Shown here: piece by piece, positions 53,619-62,833 of the stretch
Position numbering within the stretch: position 1 is the stretch's first letter
How the letters are laid out: every line of letters starts with the position of its first letter
NCBI RefSeq assembly: GCF_000711965.1
Contig: NZ_JONS01000010.1
Span: forward strand, 59,522 to 123,521
Direction: 5' to 3'
Source of the DNA: Actinomyces israelii DSM 43320
GTDB lineage: Bacteria > Actinomycetota > Actinomycetes > Actinomycetales > Actinomycetaceae
DNA: 64,000 nucleotides
Made by a program: the position numbers and the translations under genes
The notes under the pieces: model-generated
The model's database searches: none
What the model saw: only the letters and a program-made list of their open reading frames with translations
Told to the model about the DNA's origin: nothing

Positions 53619-54257
53619 CTACCCGTTGAGCGCCTTGTAGAGGGTGAGTGCGAGCGCAGTACGATCACGCGCATCGAGCTTGCGGAGGAGCGCTGAGACG
53701 TGATTCTTCACCGTGCCCTCGGCCAGCACGAGCCTGGTCGCGATCTCGGTGTTCGTCAGGCCCTTGGCGACGAGCTCCGCAACGACGCGCTCGGTGCGGG
53801 TGAGGATTACCAGCGCATTGTTCGTCGGCGTAGTGGCGTGCAGAGCCGCACGGGCGACACGCGGGTCGATGACCATCCCGCCGCGAACGACGGCGCGCAG
53901 AGCGATGGCGACTTCCTCCACAGACGTGTTCTTGAGCAGGAAACCAGAGGCGCCGGCGGACAGTGACGCCTGCACGAGCGCATCGTCGTCAAAGGTCGTG
54001 AGGATGAGGACCGGGATCTGGGGATACGTGCGCGCGCAGTGGGCGGCGAGCTCGACTCCGTCCATGCGCGGCATGCGCGCATCGGCGAGGATGACGTCGA
54101 CCTCTGTGTCGGCAAGTGCGTCGAGGGCCGCGTACCCGTCCTTCGCCTGAGCGGTTACCTCGATGCCGTCGACGGTTGACAACAGCATGACCAGCCCTCG
54201 TCGAATCAGCTGCTGGTCCTCAACCAGTAGGACACGCACGGACTCCGCGTCATTCAT
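53619..54257 (-). CDS. NarL/LuxR-family response regulator
   Basis: 212 residues. Receiver domain: RVLLVEDQQLIRRGLVMLLS, phosphoacceptor Asp in VDVILADARMPRMDG, the Thr in VLILTTFDDD and the Lys in GFLLKNTS. The C-terminal LuxR helix-turn-helix reads LTRTERVVAELVAKGLTNTE, IATRLVLAEGTVKNHVSALL. It overlaps its histidine kinase by 4 nt (54254-54257). It probably controls both its own operon and the divergent ABC transporter; TGACCggGGTCA in the shared promoter region is a candidate site. Confidence 0.93.
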   Translation of the reverse strand: MNDAESVRVLLVEDQQLIRRGLVMLLSTVDGIEVTAQAKDGYAALDALADTEVDVILADARMPRMDGVELAAHCARTYPQIPVLILTTFDDDALVQASLSAGASGFLLKNTSVEEVAIALRAVVRGGMVIDPRVARAALHATTPTNNALVILTRTERVVAELVAKGLTNTEIATRLVLAEGTVKNHVSALLRKLDARDRTALALTLYKALNG

Positions 54258-55495
54258 AATGTGATGTCCTGCCGCTCGCCCGCTGCCTGGTTGCTCAACG
54301 GTACGCTGATCTCGAGCCGGAAGAGCTCTCCTACTCGGTGCGCCCGAAGTCGTCCTCCGCGCTGTGCTGCGCGATCGGAGAGTCCTCTGAGCCCGAAACC
54401 GAAGTCCGGTACTCCGTCGGGCGCGTCCGCGCCGGCGTCGCGGCCGAAGTCGTTGGTGATACTCAGATCGATTCGGCGATCGCGGCTGGTGAGCTCGATG
54501 TGGACGCTTCGCGCCCGGCCGTGCCGGAGCGCATTCGTCAGCCCTTCCTGGACAGCGCGATACATCAGGAGAGCGGTTCCATTATCGTTGGCGAGCTCGT
54601 GATCCGCCGTCTCATCCCCGCTGACGTCAACGGTCAGTCCGGTGCCCCGGAACGATTCCGCGATGAGCTCGAATGCGGCGAGCCCGCGCGCTGCGGCGTC
54701 TCGGACGGGGCTCAGGGCCCTGACCCAGGTCCTCATCTCGGCAAGCACCTCGTCTGCCGTGTTCTTCGCGGTGCGGATCTCCTCCCAGGCCTGATCCTCA
54801 TCGGTTGATCGCACGCGTTCGGCCAGCTCAAGACTCATCGAGACGAGTGTCAGCCGGTGACCGAGCCCGTCGTGCAGCTCGCGGGCGCTGCGTGAACGTT
54901 CGTCCGACAGGAGGAGCTCCTTCTCAACCTCGGAGGCGTGCTGCAGGCGGTTGATGATTCTTCGGTCGGCCTCCCGCCGCTGCTCGAACCCGCGCAGGGC
55001 GATGCCCAGCACGATTCCGAAGCACAGGGCGACTGCCGCCGGTACGACGTTGACCAGCGCCTGGCCCGCGGCCGCGGCGAGTGTATGCCTTGGTCCGAGC
55101 CGCTCCGAGACCAGGAGGATGAAGCCCACTGCGGAGATCCAACTCGTGGCGTGGACTCCCGCGCGCGGCGAGACATCGACGACGGCGAACGCCACGACGA
55201 GCAGGAGGACCGGCAGGGTGAAGCCCAGGGTCCCGAACACCGCAACGGGGGTGGCCAGCATGACTGCAACGGCAGTCGCGGCGATCCCGTGGCCGGACTG
55301 GACCAGCCTGGGGCGCAAGAGCCACAGCGCCCCGATCATCGGCACCAGCGCAAGCCAGGTGACCGCGACGAACAGTCGCTCGCCCGTGCGCGTGTAGTCG
55401 ATGATGCGCAAGATGGCGGCCAGGGCGAGGCAGCACAGGGCGACCGCCTGGAGCGCCACCAGGGTGCGATCGATGTTCCTGCGCCCAGAGCCCAT
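54254..55495 (-). CDS. Sensor histidine kinase (HisKA_3 type)
   Basis: 413 residues. About six N-terminal membrane helices (roughly 10-190) with little periplasmic sequence, a linker (ALRGFEQRREADRRIINRLQ), the dimerisation motif with phospho-His in ELHDGLGHRLTLVSMSLELA, and a HATPase_c domain with YRAVQEGLTNALRHGRA and GFGLRGLSDRAAQRGG. Kinases with short sensory loops often detect envelope stress through a partner transporter, which the divergent ABC genes could be. ATG at 55495 lies about seven bases after a TATACT -10, which suggests a leaderless transcript. A longer frame upstream has no support. Confidence 0.93.
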   Translation of the reverse strand: MGSGRRNIDRTLVALQAVALCCLALAAILRIIDYTRTGERLFVAVTWLALVPMIGALWLLRPRLVQSGHGIAATAVAVMLATPVAVFGTLGFTLPVLLLVVAFAVVDVSPRAGVHATSWISAVGFILLVSERLGPRHTLAAAAGQALVNVVPAAVALCFGIVLGIALRGFEQRREADRRIINRLQHASEVEKELLLSDERSRSARELHDGLGHRLTLVSMSLELAERVRSTDEDQAWEEIRTAKNTADEVLAEMRTWVRALSPVRDAAARGLAAFELIAESFRGTGLTVDVSGDETADHELANDNGTALLMYRAVQEGLTNALRHGRARSVHIELTSRDRRIDLSITNDFGRDAGADAPDGVPDFGFGLRGLSDRAAQRGGRLRAHRVGELFRLEISVPLSNQAAGERQDITL

Positions 55496-55502
55496 GCCTC
55501 GC

Positions 55503-55544
55503 AGTATAGGGCTGTACGCGCCCGGAAACCCGTGACCGGGGTCA
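55503..55544 (-). promoter_or_regulatory. Kinase promoter with upstream palindrome
   Basis: Minus-strand -10 TATACT (55508-55503), start site expected at or next to the ATG (55495). The -35 region is poor. TGACCggGGTCA (55533-55544) lies just upstream of it, where an activating response regulator would bind. Further inverted repeats at 55573-55589 and 55585-55614 sit before the divergent ABC gene. Confidence 0.5.
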
Positions 55545-55631
55545 TGACTCAACTCGTGACCACAGCGGGTAGAGACGGCTCCGCCGTCTGCATCAAAATC
55601 ATGGCCGGCAGACGAAAATGTAGAGGAAATA

Positions 55632-56366
55632 ATGAGGACCGTTTCAGTGCCCACGCTCAGCGCCCATGCAGTACAGCGGTTGATCACGACGGGCCAGACC
55701 AGGACAGAGGTGCTTCAATGCTGTGACCTTGAGCTGCGTGGTACCGGCCTGACAGCCGTGGTAGGCCATTCCGGCTCAGGAAAATCATCGTTTCTCATGT
55801 GCCTCAGCGGGCTGGACAAGCCAACGTCGGGCACTGTTGTGCTCAACGGCCGCGATATCTACCGGCAATCCCGAGCCCAGCGGGCGCGCATGCTCCGTCA
55901 GGAGATCGGATTCGTCTTCCAGCAGTACAACCTTGTTCCGTTTTTGAGCGTCGAGGAGAATATCTCACTGCCGTTTCAACTCAACCATGTAGCCATCCCC
56001 CGCGACGCGGTAGATCGGCTGATTGACTCCTTCGGGCTGGGGCGCCGGCGGAAGGCCCCTGCGAGAACACTCTCGGGCGGCGAGCAGCAACGCACTGCCC
56101 TGTGCCGCGCTCTCGCACTACGCCCCAGCATCGTCTTCGCCGACGAACCGACCGGCGCCCTGGATTCGCAGAGCTCCCAACTCGTCCTGTCAACGCTGCG
56201 TCGTATGGCCAATGAGGGGCAGATGATCGTCATGGTCACCCATGACCTCTCGGCTGCCGCCCTGGCCGATTCCATTGTCATCATGCACGACGGTCGGACC
56301 GTTAAACATTTAGGTGCAACCAACAGCCGGCAGCTGTTGGGCCTGATGACCGGGCTGAGGGCGTGA
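55632..56366 (+). CDS. ABC transporter ATP-binding protein (MacB/BceA type)
   Basis: 244 residues. Walker A GHSGSGKSSF, Q-loop FVFQQYNLVPFLSVEENI, signature TLSGGEQQRTALCRAL, Walker B IVFADEPTGALD and H-loop VMVTHD. The segment VPFLSVEENISLPF is characteristic of the LolD/MacB/BceA group that pairs with FtsX-type permeases. AGAGGAAA before the ATG supports the start. Three bases separate its stop from the permease start. Divergent from the kinase gene, with both promoters in 136 bp. A few codons rare in neighbours (TTA in VKHLGA) hint at transfer. Confidence 0.93.
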   Translation: MRTVSVPTLSAHAVQRLITTGQTRTEVLQCCDLELRGTGLTAVVGHSGSGKSSFLMCLSGLDKPTSGTVVLNGRDIYRQSRAQRARMLRQEIGFVFQQYNLVPFLSVEENISLPFQLNHVAIPRDAVDRLIDSFGLGRRRKAPARTLSGGEQQRTALCRALALRPSIVFADEPTGALDSQSSQLVLSTLRRMANEGQMIVMVTHDLSAAALADSIVIMHDGRTVKHLGATNSRQLLGLMTGLRA

Positions 56367-56369
56367 ACG

Positions 56370-57773
56370 GTGCAGCGCTACGTCTTCCGCATGTTCGCTG
56401 ACGAGTGGCGGCAGTGGACGCCTGCCATCGCAGTCGTCACGGTGATCACGGCGATGATCGGCCTGTGCGTCCATCAGTTCGCCTGGACAGGCGATCCGCG
56501 GTTCCGTGCCGCTGTCACGGCCGCAGGCGTGCCTGTCGAAGAATTTCAGATCCTCTCAGTCACGATCTACACCGTCGTTGCACTCATCGCCTGGGTAAGT
56601 CTGACGATTGTCGGCAGAGCCTCGGTTCACTCGACCCAACACACCTATGCGCTGTGGCTGCTGCTCGGGGCATCTCCCTCGACCGTGTTCACAGCAACGC
56701 TTATCGTCCTGCTCGTCGTTGCCGCATGCGGGGCGGTCCTGGGGACGGTGGTCTCGACAATCGCTGGCTTCTGGGCGATCCCAGCATTTAATAAAGCGTT
56801 TGCGAGCGGCCTCGATCTGCCTTCTTTCACACTATCAGTCTGGGCTCCGCCGGTAACGGTCGCCGTGGCTGTCGCCACGACGCTCGTCGGCGGCCTTCTC
56901 CCGGCACGTCGCGCCTCGCAGACACCACCGAGCGCAGCCCTTCGCCATCTCGACAGCGCCGCCAGCCGCAAACCCGCTGGGCGGTTCCTCCGTATCAGCG
57001 GCGGTGTCGTCTTCCTCCTCCTCAGCATTGGTCTTGTCGTCGCCGCCCGGTTCTCTGAAACGCTTGGAACCATCGGCCCGGGACCCATGTTCAATCTTTC
57101 CGTCGATGCCGGCGGCTGTACCCTTATTGCGGTGTACCTCTTGTGCCCTGAGATCGTCTCCTCCGTCTTGCGGGTCATTCATACGGTGCTCGATCGCGCC
57201 AGGCTTCGCGTGCCGGCCCTGGGCGCGCGGTCGGCGGCGGACCGCGTCTCGCAGAGCGTGACGACAATTGCCCCGCTGGCCGCTGGGATGGGAGGCATCG
57301 GGCTGCTTCTATGTGCCATTAAATCTGTAACGTCATACATCGAGACCGTACAGCCGGGGACCCCGACCGATCTCACCGACGTCTGGACCATCGTTGCCGT
57401 CATCGCGGTATCTATGCTCGCCACAAGCGCAGCGGTGATCGCACTCTCTGCGCGCGGACGAGGACATGAAATCGCCCTACTTCAAGCAAGCGGCATGCAG
57501 GAGCAGCAGATCTACGCAATGATCGCAGCAGAGACCCTCACCATGTCGGTCGCCGCTATCTTGACAGCATTGATCCCAGTTGCAGCTGGCGGTGTCGTTT
57601 GCGCACTCGTGACACACGCTGCAACGGGCAAGTATATTGTCGTATGGCCGCTTGAGATGCTGGTTTCCGGCTTGTTCGTCTCCTGGGCTGTGCTCTTCGC
57701 CATTGTCGCCGCACCGGCTATGGCACCAGTTCGCAACGGGCCGGCAACGTATCTCCGTGAGCAGGGTGTCTGA
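56370..57773 (+). CDS. ABC transporter permease (FtsX type)
   Basis: 467 residues from a GTG at 56370. First helix near 15-38, a short extracytoplasmic loop, helices at about 60-190 with TYALWLLLGASPSTVF (FtsX motif), a middle pair and a second FtsX-like unit in the C-terminal third (RGRGHEIALLQASGMQEQQI) followed by two helices. It lacks the large extracellular domain of MacB and the roughly 200-residue domain of BceB, so is closer to the compact duplicated FtsX permeases of actinobacterial peptide-resistance systems. Partner of the ATPase directly upstream. Confidence 0.88.
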   Translation: MQRYVFRMFADEWRQWTPAIAVVTVITAMIGLCVHQFAWTGDPRFRAAVTAAGVPVEEFQILSVTIYTVVALIAWVSLTIVGRASVHSTQHTYALWLLLGASPSTVFTATLIVLLVVAACGAVLGTVVSTIAGFWAIPAFNKAFASGLDLPSFTLSVWAPPVTVAVAVATTLVGGLLPARRASQTPPSAALRHLDSAASRKPAGRFLRISGGVVFLLLSIGLVVAARFSETLGTIGPGPMFNLSVDAGGCTLIAVYLLCPEIVSSVLRVIHTVLDRARLRVPALGARSAADRVSQSVTTIAPLAAGMGGIGLLLCAIKSVTSYIETVQPGTPTDLTDVWTIVAVIAVSMLATSAAVIALSARGRGHEIALLQASGMQEQQIYAMIAAETLTMSVAAILTALIPVAAGGVVCALVTHAATGKYIVVWPLEMLVSGLFVSWAVLFAIVAAPAMAPVRNGPATYLREQGV

Positions 57774-57953
57774 CATACCGCCGTCAAGCGAGTCGCAAGG
57801 GGCCGGCTCGGAGGAGGCCTGCCTCGTCGGCGCAGATTCTGCCGCTCGCCCCTTTCTCCTCGTGACAGCGTCCGGGGCGCGCCACCGGCGAAGGCCCAGG
57901 TCCTTCATCGGTACGGGTCGGGCAGGCCCTCTCCTGCGGACGAGCGCAGTCCC

Positions 57954-59525
57954 TCACCGGTCGGTGCGTCGGCGCCAGCGCAGCCCGTCTCGCCTCACGT
58001 GCCCGGACAGCTCGAGCAGTCCGAGCGCGGAGACCACCTCCTGCTCCGACCGGCCCGCCGCCCGCGCCAGCGCCTCGACACCCGCCGAGCCGTGCGCGGG
58101 CAGGGCGTCCATGACCACTGAGGCATCCCCCGTCAGCCCGTCGAGCAGCCCGGCGCCGGCGTTGCCGGGGGCGGCCGCGCGGGTGGCCTCGGGATCGACT
58201 CCGCCCAGGGGGACGACGAGCTCGAGGGCGTCCTCGGCGTCGGTGACGCACACCGCGCCGTCGCGCAGCAGCCGGTGGCAGCCGACGGACTCCATGGAGG
58301 TCACCGGACCGGGCACCGCGCCGAGTCCGCGGCCCAGGTCGCGGGCGTGCCGGGCGGTGGACAGGGCCCCGGAGCGCCAGGCCGCCTCGACGACGACTGT
58401 GGCCCCGCCCATGGCCGCAATGAGGCGGTTGCGCGTCAGGAAGCGGTGGCGGCCGGGCTGGCAGCCCGGAGGGACCTCGGCGACGAGGGCGCCGGTGTCG
58501 ATGACGGCGCGCAGCAGGTCGGCATTGCCCGCCGGGTAGAGCCGGTCCACTCCCCCGGCGCTCACCGACAGCGTCGGGCCGGCGCGCAGGGCGCCGCGGT
58601 GGACCGCGGCGTCGATGCCGAAGGCGCCCCCGGAGATGACGACGACGCCACGGGCCGTCAGCTCGGAGGCGATCTGGGCGGCGACGCGCTCCCCGTACTC
58701 GGTGGAGGCCCTCGACCCCACCAGGGCCAGGGCCCGCCCGGTGCCGGGGCCCGCGGCGACCAGGTCAGCTCGGGTGCGCGACGCGCCGGCGTCGGGCCAG
58801 GAGGCCGGCGCCGTCCCGCCGGTCGCGCCGTCCGCCCCGCTGACCGCGTCGCCGTCGCCCGGCACCAGCAGGGCCGGGTCCCCGCGGACCCACAGGCAGT
58901 GGGGCGGGTGCTCCAGGTCGTCCAGGCCGGTGGGCCACCACGGGTCGCCGGGCAGGACGAGGCTTCCGCCGAGCCGCTCCAGGGTCTCGAGCTCGCGGCG
59001 GATGTCCAGGCCGGTCAGCCTGGGCGCCCAGCGCGCGGCCGCCCTGCTCCATGCGGCACGGGCCCTGGCGGCGTCGCCGCGCGGCGCAACGGGCGGGCGC
59101 GGCGCTGGGCGCGGTCGGCCCTCGCGGTCCAGGGCCTCGTCCAGGAGCCAGGCGAGCCCCGCTCCGGCGCCCAGGGCCCCGACCAGGGCGCAGGCGGCGT
59201 GGTCGGCGGGCTCGGCCAGCCGGGACCAGGTGGCACGCGCCAGGGCCTCGTCCCGGATGGTGTAGGGCGGCCCGTGGCGCCGCGGGCGCGGCCCGCTCGT
59301 CCCCGGCGCCGGGTCGGGGACGGCGGCGGTGCGGGCTGGCTCGGCCGCACCAGGAGGCTCGCCCAGAGCCGCACCGGGCGGCTCGTCCGGAGCAGCAGCG
59401 GGCTCCGCGGCGGCCAGGGCGGTGGCCGTCTCTGCGGAGTCGGCCGGGACGGCCGGATCGGCTGGGCCCGCCGGGCCGGCGAGGTCAGCGGTGCCTGCCG
59501 GGCCTGCCGGATCGGTCGGGATCAT
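57954..59525 (-). CDS. dprA: DNA processing protein DprA
   Basis: Protects incoming single-stranded DNA and loads RecA in transformation. The first 90 residues or so are Ala/Pro/Glu low-complexity sequence. Then a SAM-like region precedes the Rossmann core, with LALVGSRASTEYGERVAAQI, GVVVISGGAFGIDAAVHRGA and LYPAGNADLL, then PGRHRFLTRNRLIAA and ALSTARHARDLGRGLGAVPG. A C-terminal winged-helix region ends at 57954. The start at 59525 overlaps the comM stop (ATGA), which supports the long N terminus. The downstream neighbour is the ABC module instead of the usual xerC. Confidence 0.94.
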   Translation of the reverse strand: MIPTDPAGPAGTADLAGPAGPADPAVPADSAETATALAAAEPAAAPDEPPGAALGEPPGAAEPARTAAVPDPAPGTSGPRPRRHGPPYTIRDEALARATWSRLAEPADHAACALVGALGAGAGLAWLLDEALDREGRPRPAPRPPVAPRGDAARARAAWSRAAARWAPRLTGLDIRRELETLERLGGSLVLPGDPWWPTGLDDLEHPPHCLWVRGDPALLVPGDGDAVSGADGATGGTAPASWPDAGASRTRADLVAAGPGTGRALALVGSRASTEYGERVAAQIASELTARGVVVISGGAFGIDAAVHRGALRAGPTLSVSAGGVDRLYPAGNADLLRAVIDTGALVAEVPPGCQPGRHRFLTRNRLIAAMGGATVVVEAAWRSGALSTARHARDLGRGLGAVPGPVTSMESVGCHRLLRDGAVCVTDAEDALELVVPLGGVDPEATRAAAPGNAGAGLLDGLTGDASVVMDALPAHGSAGVEALARAAGRSEQEVVSALGLLELSGHVRRDGLRWRRRTDR

Positions 59526-61096
59526 GGGCGCGCTCCTCTCATGCGCAAGGCCAGGGCGCCCCCGAGGTCGGAGGCGGAGGGGGCGGGGCGGGCGGCGAGG
59601 TCCGCCAGGGTCCAGGCCAGGCGGAGCACCCTGTCCACGCCGCGCAGGGTGAGATCGCCGCGGTCCAGGGCGGCCATGAGCGGCGCCAGCAAGGCGGGGT
59701 CCATCCCGCAGGCGGGCGAGCGCAGCCAGGAGCCCGGCACCTGGCCCGTGAGCCGCCAGGGCGTGTCCGCGAGCCGGCGGGATGCGCGCGAACGGGCCCG
59801 CGCCACGCGCGCAGCGACGGCCGCGCTGGGCTCTCCCGCGCCGCCCGAGGCCAGGTCCCGGGCGGTGACCGCGGCGACCTCGACCTGGATATCAATGCGA
59901 TCCAGAAGCGGACCCGACAGGCGCGAGAAGTAGCGCCTGCGCTGCAGGGACGTGCAGGTGCACTCCAGCCCGCGTCCCCCGCCCTTGCCGCAGGGGCAGG
60001 GGTTGGCCGCCAGCACCAGCTGGAAGGCGGCGGGGAAGGCCGCCCGCCCGCCGACCCTGTCGATGGTCACCGAGCCGGTCTCCAGGGGCTGGCGCAGGCA
60101 GTCCAGGACACCGCCTGGGAACTCCGGCGCCTCATCGAGGAAGAGCACCCCGCGGTGGGCCAGCGAGACGTCGCCCGGCCTGGGCGTGCCGCTGCCGCCC
60201 CCGACGACCGCGGCCCTGGTCGCGGTGTGGTGCGGGGCCCGCAGGGGCGGGGCGGTCAGCAGGCCGGTCTCGGGGTCGAAGGTGCCCGCCAGGGAGTGCA
60301 GGGAGGTGACGGTCACGGCGTCCTCGTCGCTCAGCAGGGGCAGGATCGAGGGCAGGCGCTCGGCCAGCATGGTCTTACCGGCGCCGGGCGGGCCCACCAG
60401 GAGAAGATGGTGGCCGCCCGCGGCGGCGACCTCCAGGGCGTGGCGGGCCTCGGCCTGCCCGACGACATCGGCCAGGTCGAGGACGCGGTCGCCCTCCGGG
60501 CGGGGCTGCGGGGCGCGGGGCTGCTCGCAGCGCCGGCGGGCCCGCTCGACGACGGCGCGGGCGCGCGGAGGCAGGGCGCCGCCGTAGTCCTCGACGAGCT
60601 CGCCAATGTGGTCGACCGCGCGCACTCGCGCCCCGGGGACGAGGGAGGCCTCGCGGGCGGCGGAGGCGGCCACGATGACGTCGGGCACGCCGGCCTCCAC
60701 GGCCGTGCGCACGGCGGGCAGGATGCCGCGCACGGGGTGGACGGAGCCGTCCAGGCCGAGCTCGCCGATGTAGACGGTGCGGTCCAGCACCGCCAGGGCG
60801 CGCCCGGGCAGCAGGTCGCGCGCCCCGAGCACCGCCAGGGCCAGGGCCAGGTCGAATCCGGTGCCGGTCTTGCGCACGTCCGCCGGGGACAGGTTGACCG
60901 TCAGGCGCTGCTCGCCCCAGGTGACGCCGCAGACGGTCAGGGCGGCCCGCACGCGCTCGCGCGACTCGCGCACGGCGGCGTCGGGTAGTCCCACCAGGGT
61001 GAAGCCGGGCAGGCCCGGGCCCGAGTGGGCCTCGACGTCGACGAGGTGGCCCTCCAGGCCGGTGAGCGTCACGGCGAGGGTGCGCGCCAGGCTCAT
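59522..61096 (-). CDS. comM: YifB/ComM family Mg-chelatase-like AAA+ ATPase
   Basis: 524 residues. The N-terminal Lon-protease-like (ChlI) domain has GLPGFTLVGLPDAAVRESRE and ALTVCGVTWGEQRLTVNLSP. The AAA+ core has LLLVGPPGAGKTMLAERLPS (Walker A), HHTATRAAVVGGGS, LAHRGVLFLDEAPEF (Walker B), and the C-terminal Mg_chelatase_C helical region has SWLRSPACGMDPALLAP. ComM is a branch-migration helicase acting in natural transformation in Gram-negative bacteria; here it is coupled to dprA and yraN by 4-nt overlaps, as in many actinobacteria. Confidence 0.94.
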   Translation of the reverse strand: MSLARTLAVTLTGLEGHLVDVEAHSGPGLPGFTLVGLPDAAVRESRERVRAALTVCGVTWGEQRLTVNLSPADVRKTGTGFDLALALAVLGARDLLPGRALAVLDRTVYIGELGLDGSVHPVRGILPAVRTAVEAGVPDVIVAASAAREASLVPGARVRAVDHIGELVEDYGGALPPRARAVVERARRRCEQPRAPQPRPEGDRVLDLADVVGQAEARHALEVAAAGGHHLLLVGPPGAGKTMLAERLPSILPLLSDEDAVTVTSLHSLAGTFDPETGLLTAPPLRAPHHTATRAAVVGGGSGTPRPGDVSLAHRGVLFLDEAPEFPGGVLDCLRQPLETGSVTIDRVGGRAAFPAAFQLVLAANPCPCGKGGGRGLECTCTSLQRRRYFSRLSGPLLDRIDIQVEVAAVTARDLASGGAGEPSAAVAARVARARSRASRRLADTPWRLTGQVPGSWLRSPACGMDPALLAPLMAALDRGDLTLRGVDRVLRLAWTLADLAARPAPSASDLGGALALRMRGARP

Positions 61097-61647
61097 AATG
61101 CGCCCACCCCGCGGTGGTGGCGCAGGTCGGCGGGCCGGTCCGGGTGCAGGAGCACGGAGACGACGTCGAGCCGCAGGCCGCCGTGGGGGACGGGGTGGCG
61201 CGCCGCCCAGGCGGCCGCGAGGACGCGCAGGCGCGCGAGCTTGCCGGCGCTGACGGACGCGGCGGGCGGCCCGGCGCTCAGGGTCGTGCGGGTCTTGACC
61301 TCGACGACGACGAGGGCGGGCGCGCGCCCGGACACGGGCTCCAGGGCCACCAGGTCGAGCTCGCCGCGCAGCCCGGCCCCGGGGCGCCAGTTGCGGTCCA
61401 GGACCCGCCAGCCGCGGTCGTCGAGGTACCGGGTCGCGATGTCCTCGCCGCGTCGGCCGATGGCCGCGCGCCCGGAGGCCGCGACGGACCGGGGAGCGGG
61501 CCCGGGGGCGGGTGTCGTGGTCACGGGGATCACCTCCGCCACCAGGGTGCGCGGCGGGAGGGGGATCGCGCGAACGACGCCGTCGAGCCCGGTGGGCAGG
61601 ACCCGCACGGGCAGCATCGTGCAGCCCTGAGACGTGCGCTGAGTCAC
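61093..61647 (-). CDS. yraN: YraN-family putative endonuclease (UPF0102)
   Basis: 184 residues. The first 60 are unconserved. The nuclease-like fold follows: GRRGEDIATRYLDDRGWRVL, then GELDLVALE (Asp) and LVVVEVKTRT (Glu-x-Lys), with LRLDVVSVLL near the end. This PD-(D/E)xK arrangement is complete. The true start may be internal, as family members are about 120 residues. Overlaps comM by 4 nt. Confidence 0.88.
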   Translation of the reverse strand: MTQRTSQGCTMLPVRVLPTGLDGVVRAIPLPPRTLVAEVIPVTTTPAPGPAPRSVAASGRAAIGRRGEDIATRYLDDRGWRVLDRNWRPGAGLRGELDLVALEPVSGRAPALVVVEVKTRTTLSAGPPAASVSAGKLARLRVLAAAWAARHPVPHGGLRLDVVSVLLHPDRPADLRHHRGVGAL

Positions 61648-61678
61648 ACCATGATCGCGGCGCGGTCAGGCCGCGCGG

Positions 61679-61984
61679 TCAGGAGGGGATATCCATCTCC
61701 GGCTTGGTGAGCTCCTCGACGTTGACGTCCTTGAAGGTGACGACGTGGACGGACTTCACGAAGCGGCTCGAGCGGTAGATGTCCCACACCCAGGCGTCCT
61801 CGAGGCTGAGCTCGAAGAAGACCTCGCCGCCGTTGGTACGCACCTGGACGTCGACGGCGTTGGTCAGGTAGAAGCGGCGCTCGGTCTCCACGACATAGGA
61901 GAACAGTGAGACAACGTCCCTGTACTCGCGGTACAGGTCCAACTCCAGGTCGTTCTCGTAGGACTCGAGGTCGTCAGCGCTCAT
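61679..61984 (-). CDS. DUF2469 protein
   Basis: 101 residues, highly conserved in actinobacteria and of unknown function. SADDLESYENDLELDLYREY followed by RDVVSLFSYVVETERRFYL is the family signature. The rest is VDVQVRTNGGEVFFELSLED and AWVWDIYRSSRFVKSV. Encoded between rnhB and yraN, its standard place. ATG at 61984; the longer upstream frame has no similarity. Confidence 0.95.
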   Translation of the reverse strand: MSADDLESYENDLELDLYREYRDVVSLFSYVVETERRFYLTNAVDVQVRTNGGEVFFELSLEDAWVWDIYRSSRFVKSVHVVTFKDVNVEELTKPEMDIPS

Positions 61985-62092
61985 TGACCCATCATGCCCG
62001 TCCAGGCTGTGCGGCCAGAGCAGGCACCGGTGGCGCGTCGCACTCAGCCGATGGCGTACCGATAACAAGCAGATCACAACCCGGCAGCAGGC

Positions 62093-62833
62093 TCATCGCG
62101 CTGCATCCGCGGAGGCGTCCAGCCCGGGAAGGCGCCAGGAGCGGCGGTGCTGGTCGCTCGCGCCGAGGCGGGCCAGGCCCTCGATGTGGGCCGCGGAGGC
62201 GTACCCCTTGTTGGCCGCCCAGCTGTAGCCCGGGTCGGGCAGGTCCGCCATGAGGCCGTCGCGCTCGACCTTCGCCAGGACGGAGGCCGCGGCGACGACG
62301 GCGCAGCGGGCGTCCCCCTTGACCTCCATGCGCACGGGAGGAGTCAGGCGAGCGGGCAGGGCAGGTGCGCCACCCGCCGCCGTGTCGCCCGCATCGGCGC
62401 TCCCGGCGAGGGAGCCGAGCAGGTCGGGGCCCGGTTCGGTGAGCCAGTCCGCCGTGCCGTCGAGGATGATCGCTCCGGGCAGGTGATTGCGCAGGGCCAC
62501 CCGGGCGAGAGCCCGCCGTCCGGCAAGCCGCAGGGCTCCGACGATGCCGAGCGCATCGATCTCAGCGGGCGCGGCGTGGGCCACGGCCCAGTCGAGGAGC
62601 CAGGCGCGGCACGGCTCCACCAGGGCCTCTCGGCGGCGGGGGGTGAGCTGCTTGGAGTCGGCCAGGGTCGTGGGGAAGGCGTCCAGGGTCCGGCGTCCGA
62701 CGACGGCCAGGCCGACGGTCACCGGACCGGCCAGGGAGCCGCGGCCGACCTCGTCCATGCCGCCGACCAGCTCGTGGCGCGCGAGGAGCTCTGCCTCCAC
62801 GGCGCGGTCGGGGCGGAGCCGCCGTGCGGTCAA
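62093..62833 (-). CDS. rnhB: Ribonuclease HII
   Basis: Cuts RNA in RNA-DNA hybrids and single ribonucleotides in DNA. GGMDEVGRGSLAGPVTVGLA carries the first catalytic acids (DEVGRG). LADSKQLTPRRREAL, IILDGTADWL and VEVK-like MEVKGDARCAVVAAASVLAK follow, then YSWAANKGYASAAH. A TTG at 62833 overlaps the lepB stop (TTGA) and is the preferred start, giving 246 residues. A GTG at 62800 is the alternative. An insertion rich in Ala/Gly lies between the third and fourth motifs. Confidence 0.92.
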   Translation of the reverse strand: MTARRLRPDRAVEAELLARHELVGGMDEVGRGSLAGPVTVGLAVVGRRTLDAFPTTLADSKQLTPRRREALVEPCRAWLLDWAVAHAAPAEIDALGIVGALRLAGRRALARVALRNHLPGAIILDGTADWLTEPGPDLLGSLAGSADAGDTAAGGAPALPARLTPPVRMEVKGDARCAVVAAASVLAKVERDGLMADLPDPGYSWAANKGYASAAHIEGLARLGASDQHRRSWRLPGLDASADAAR

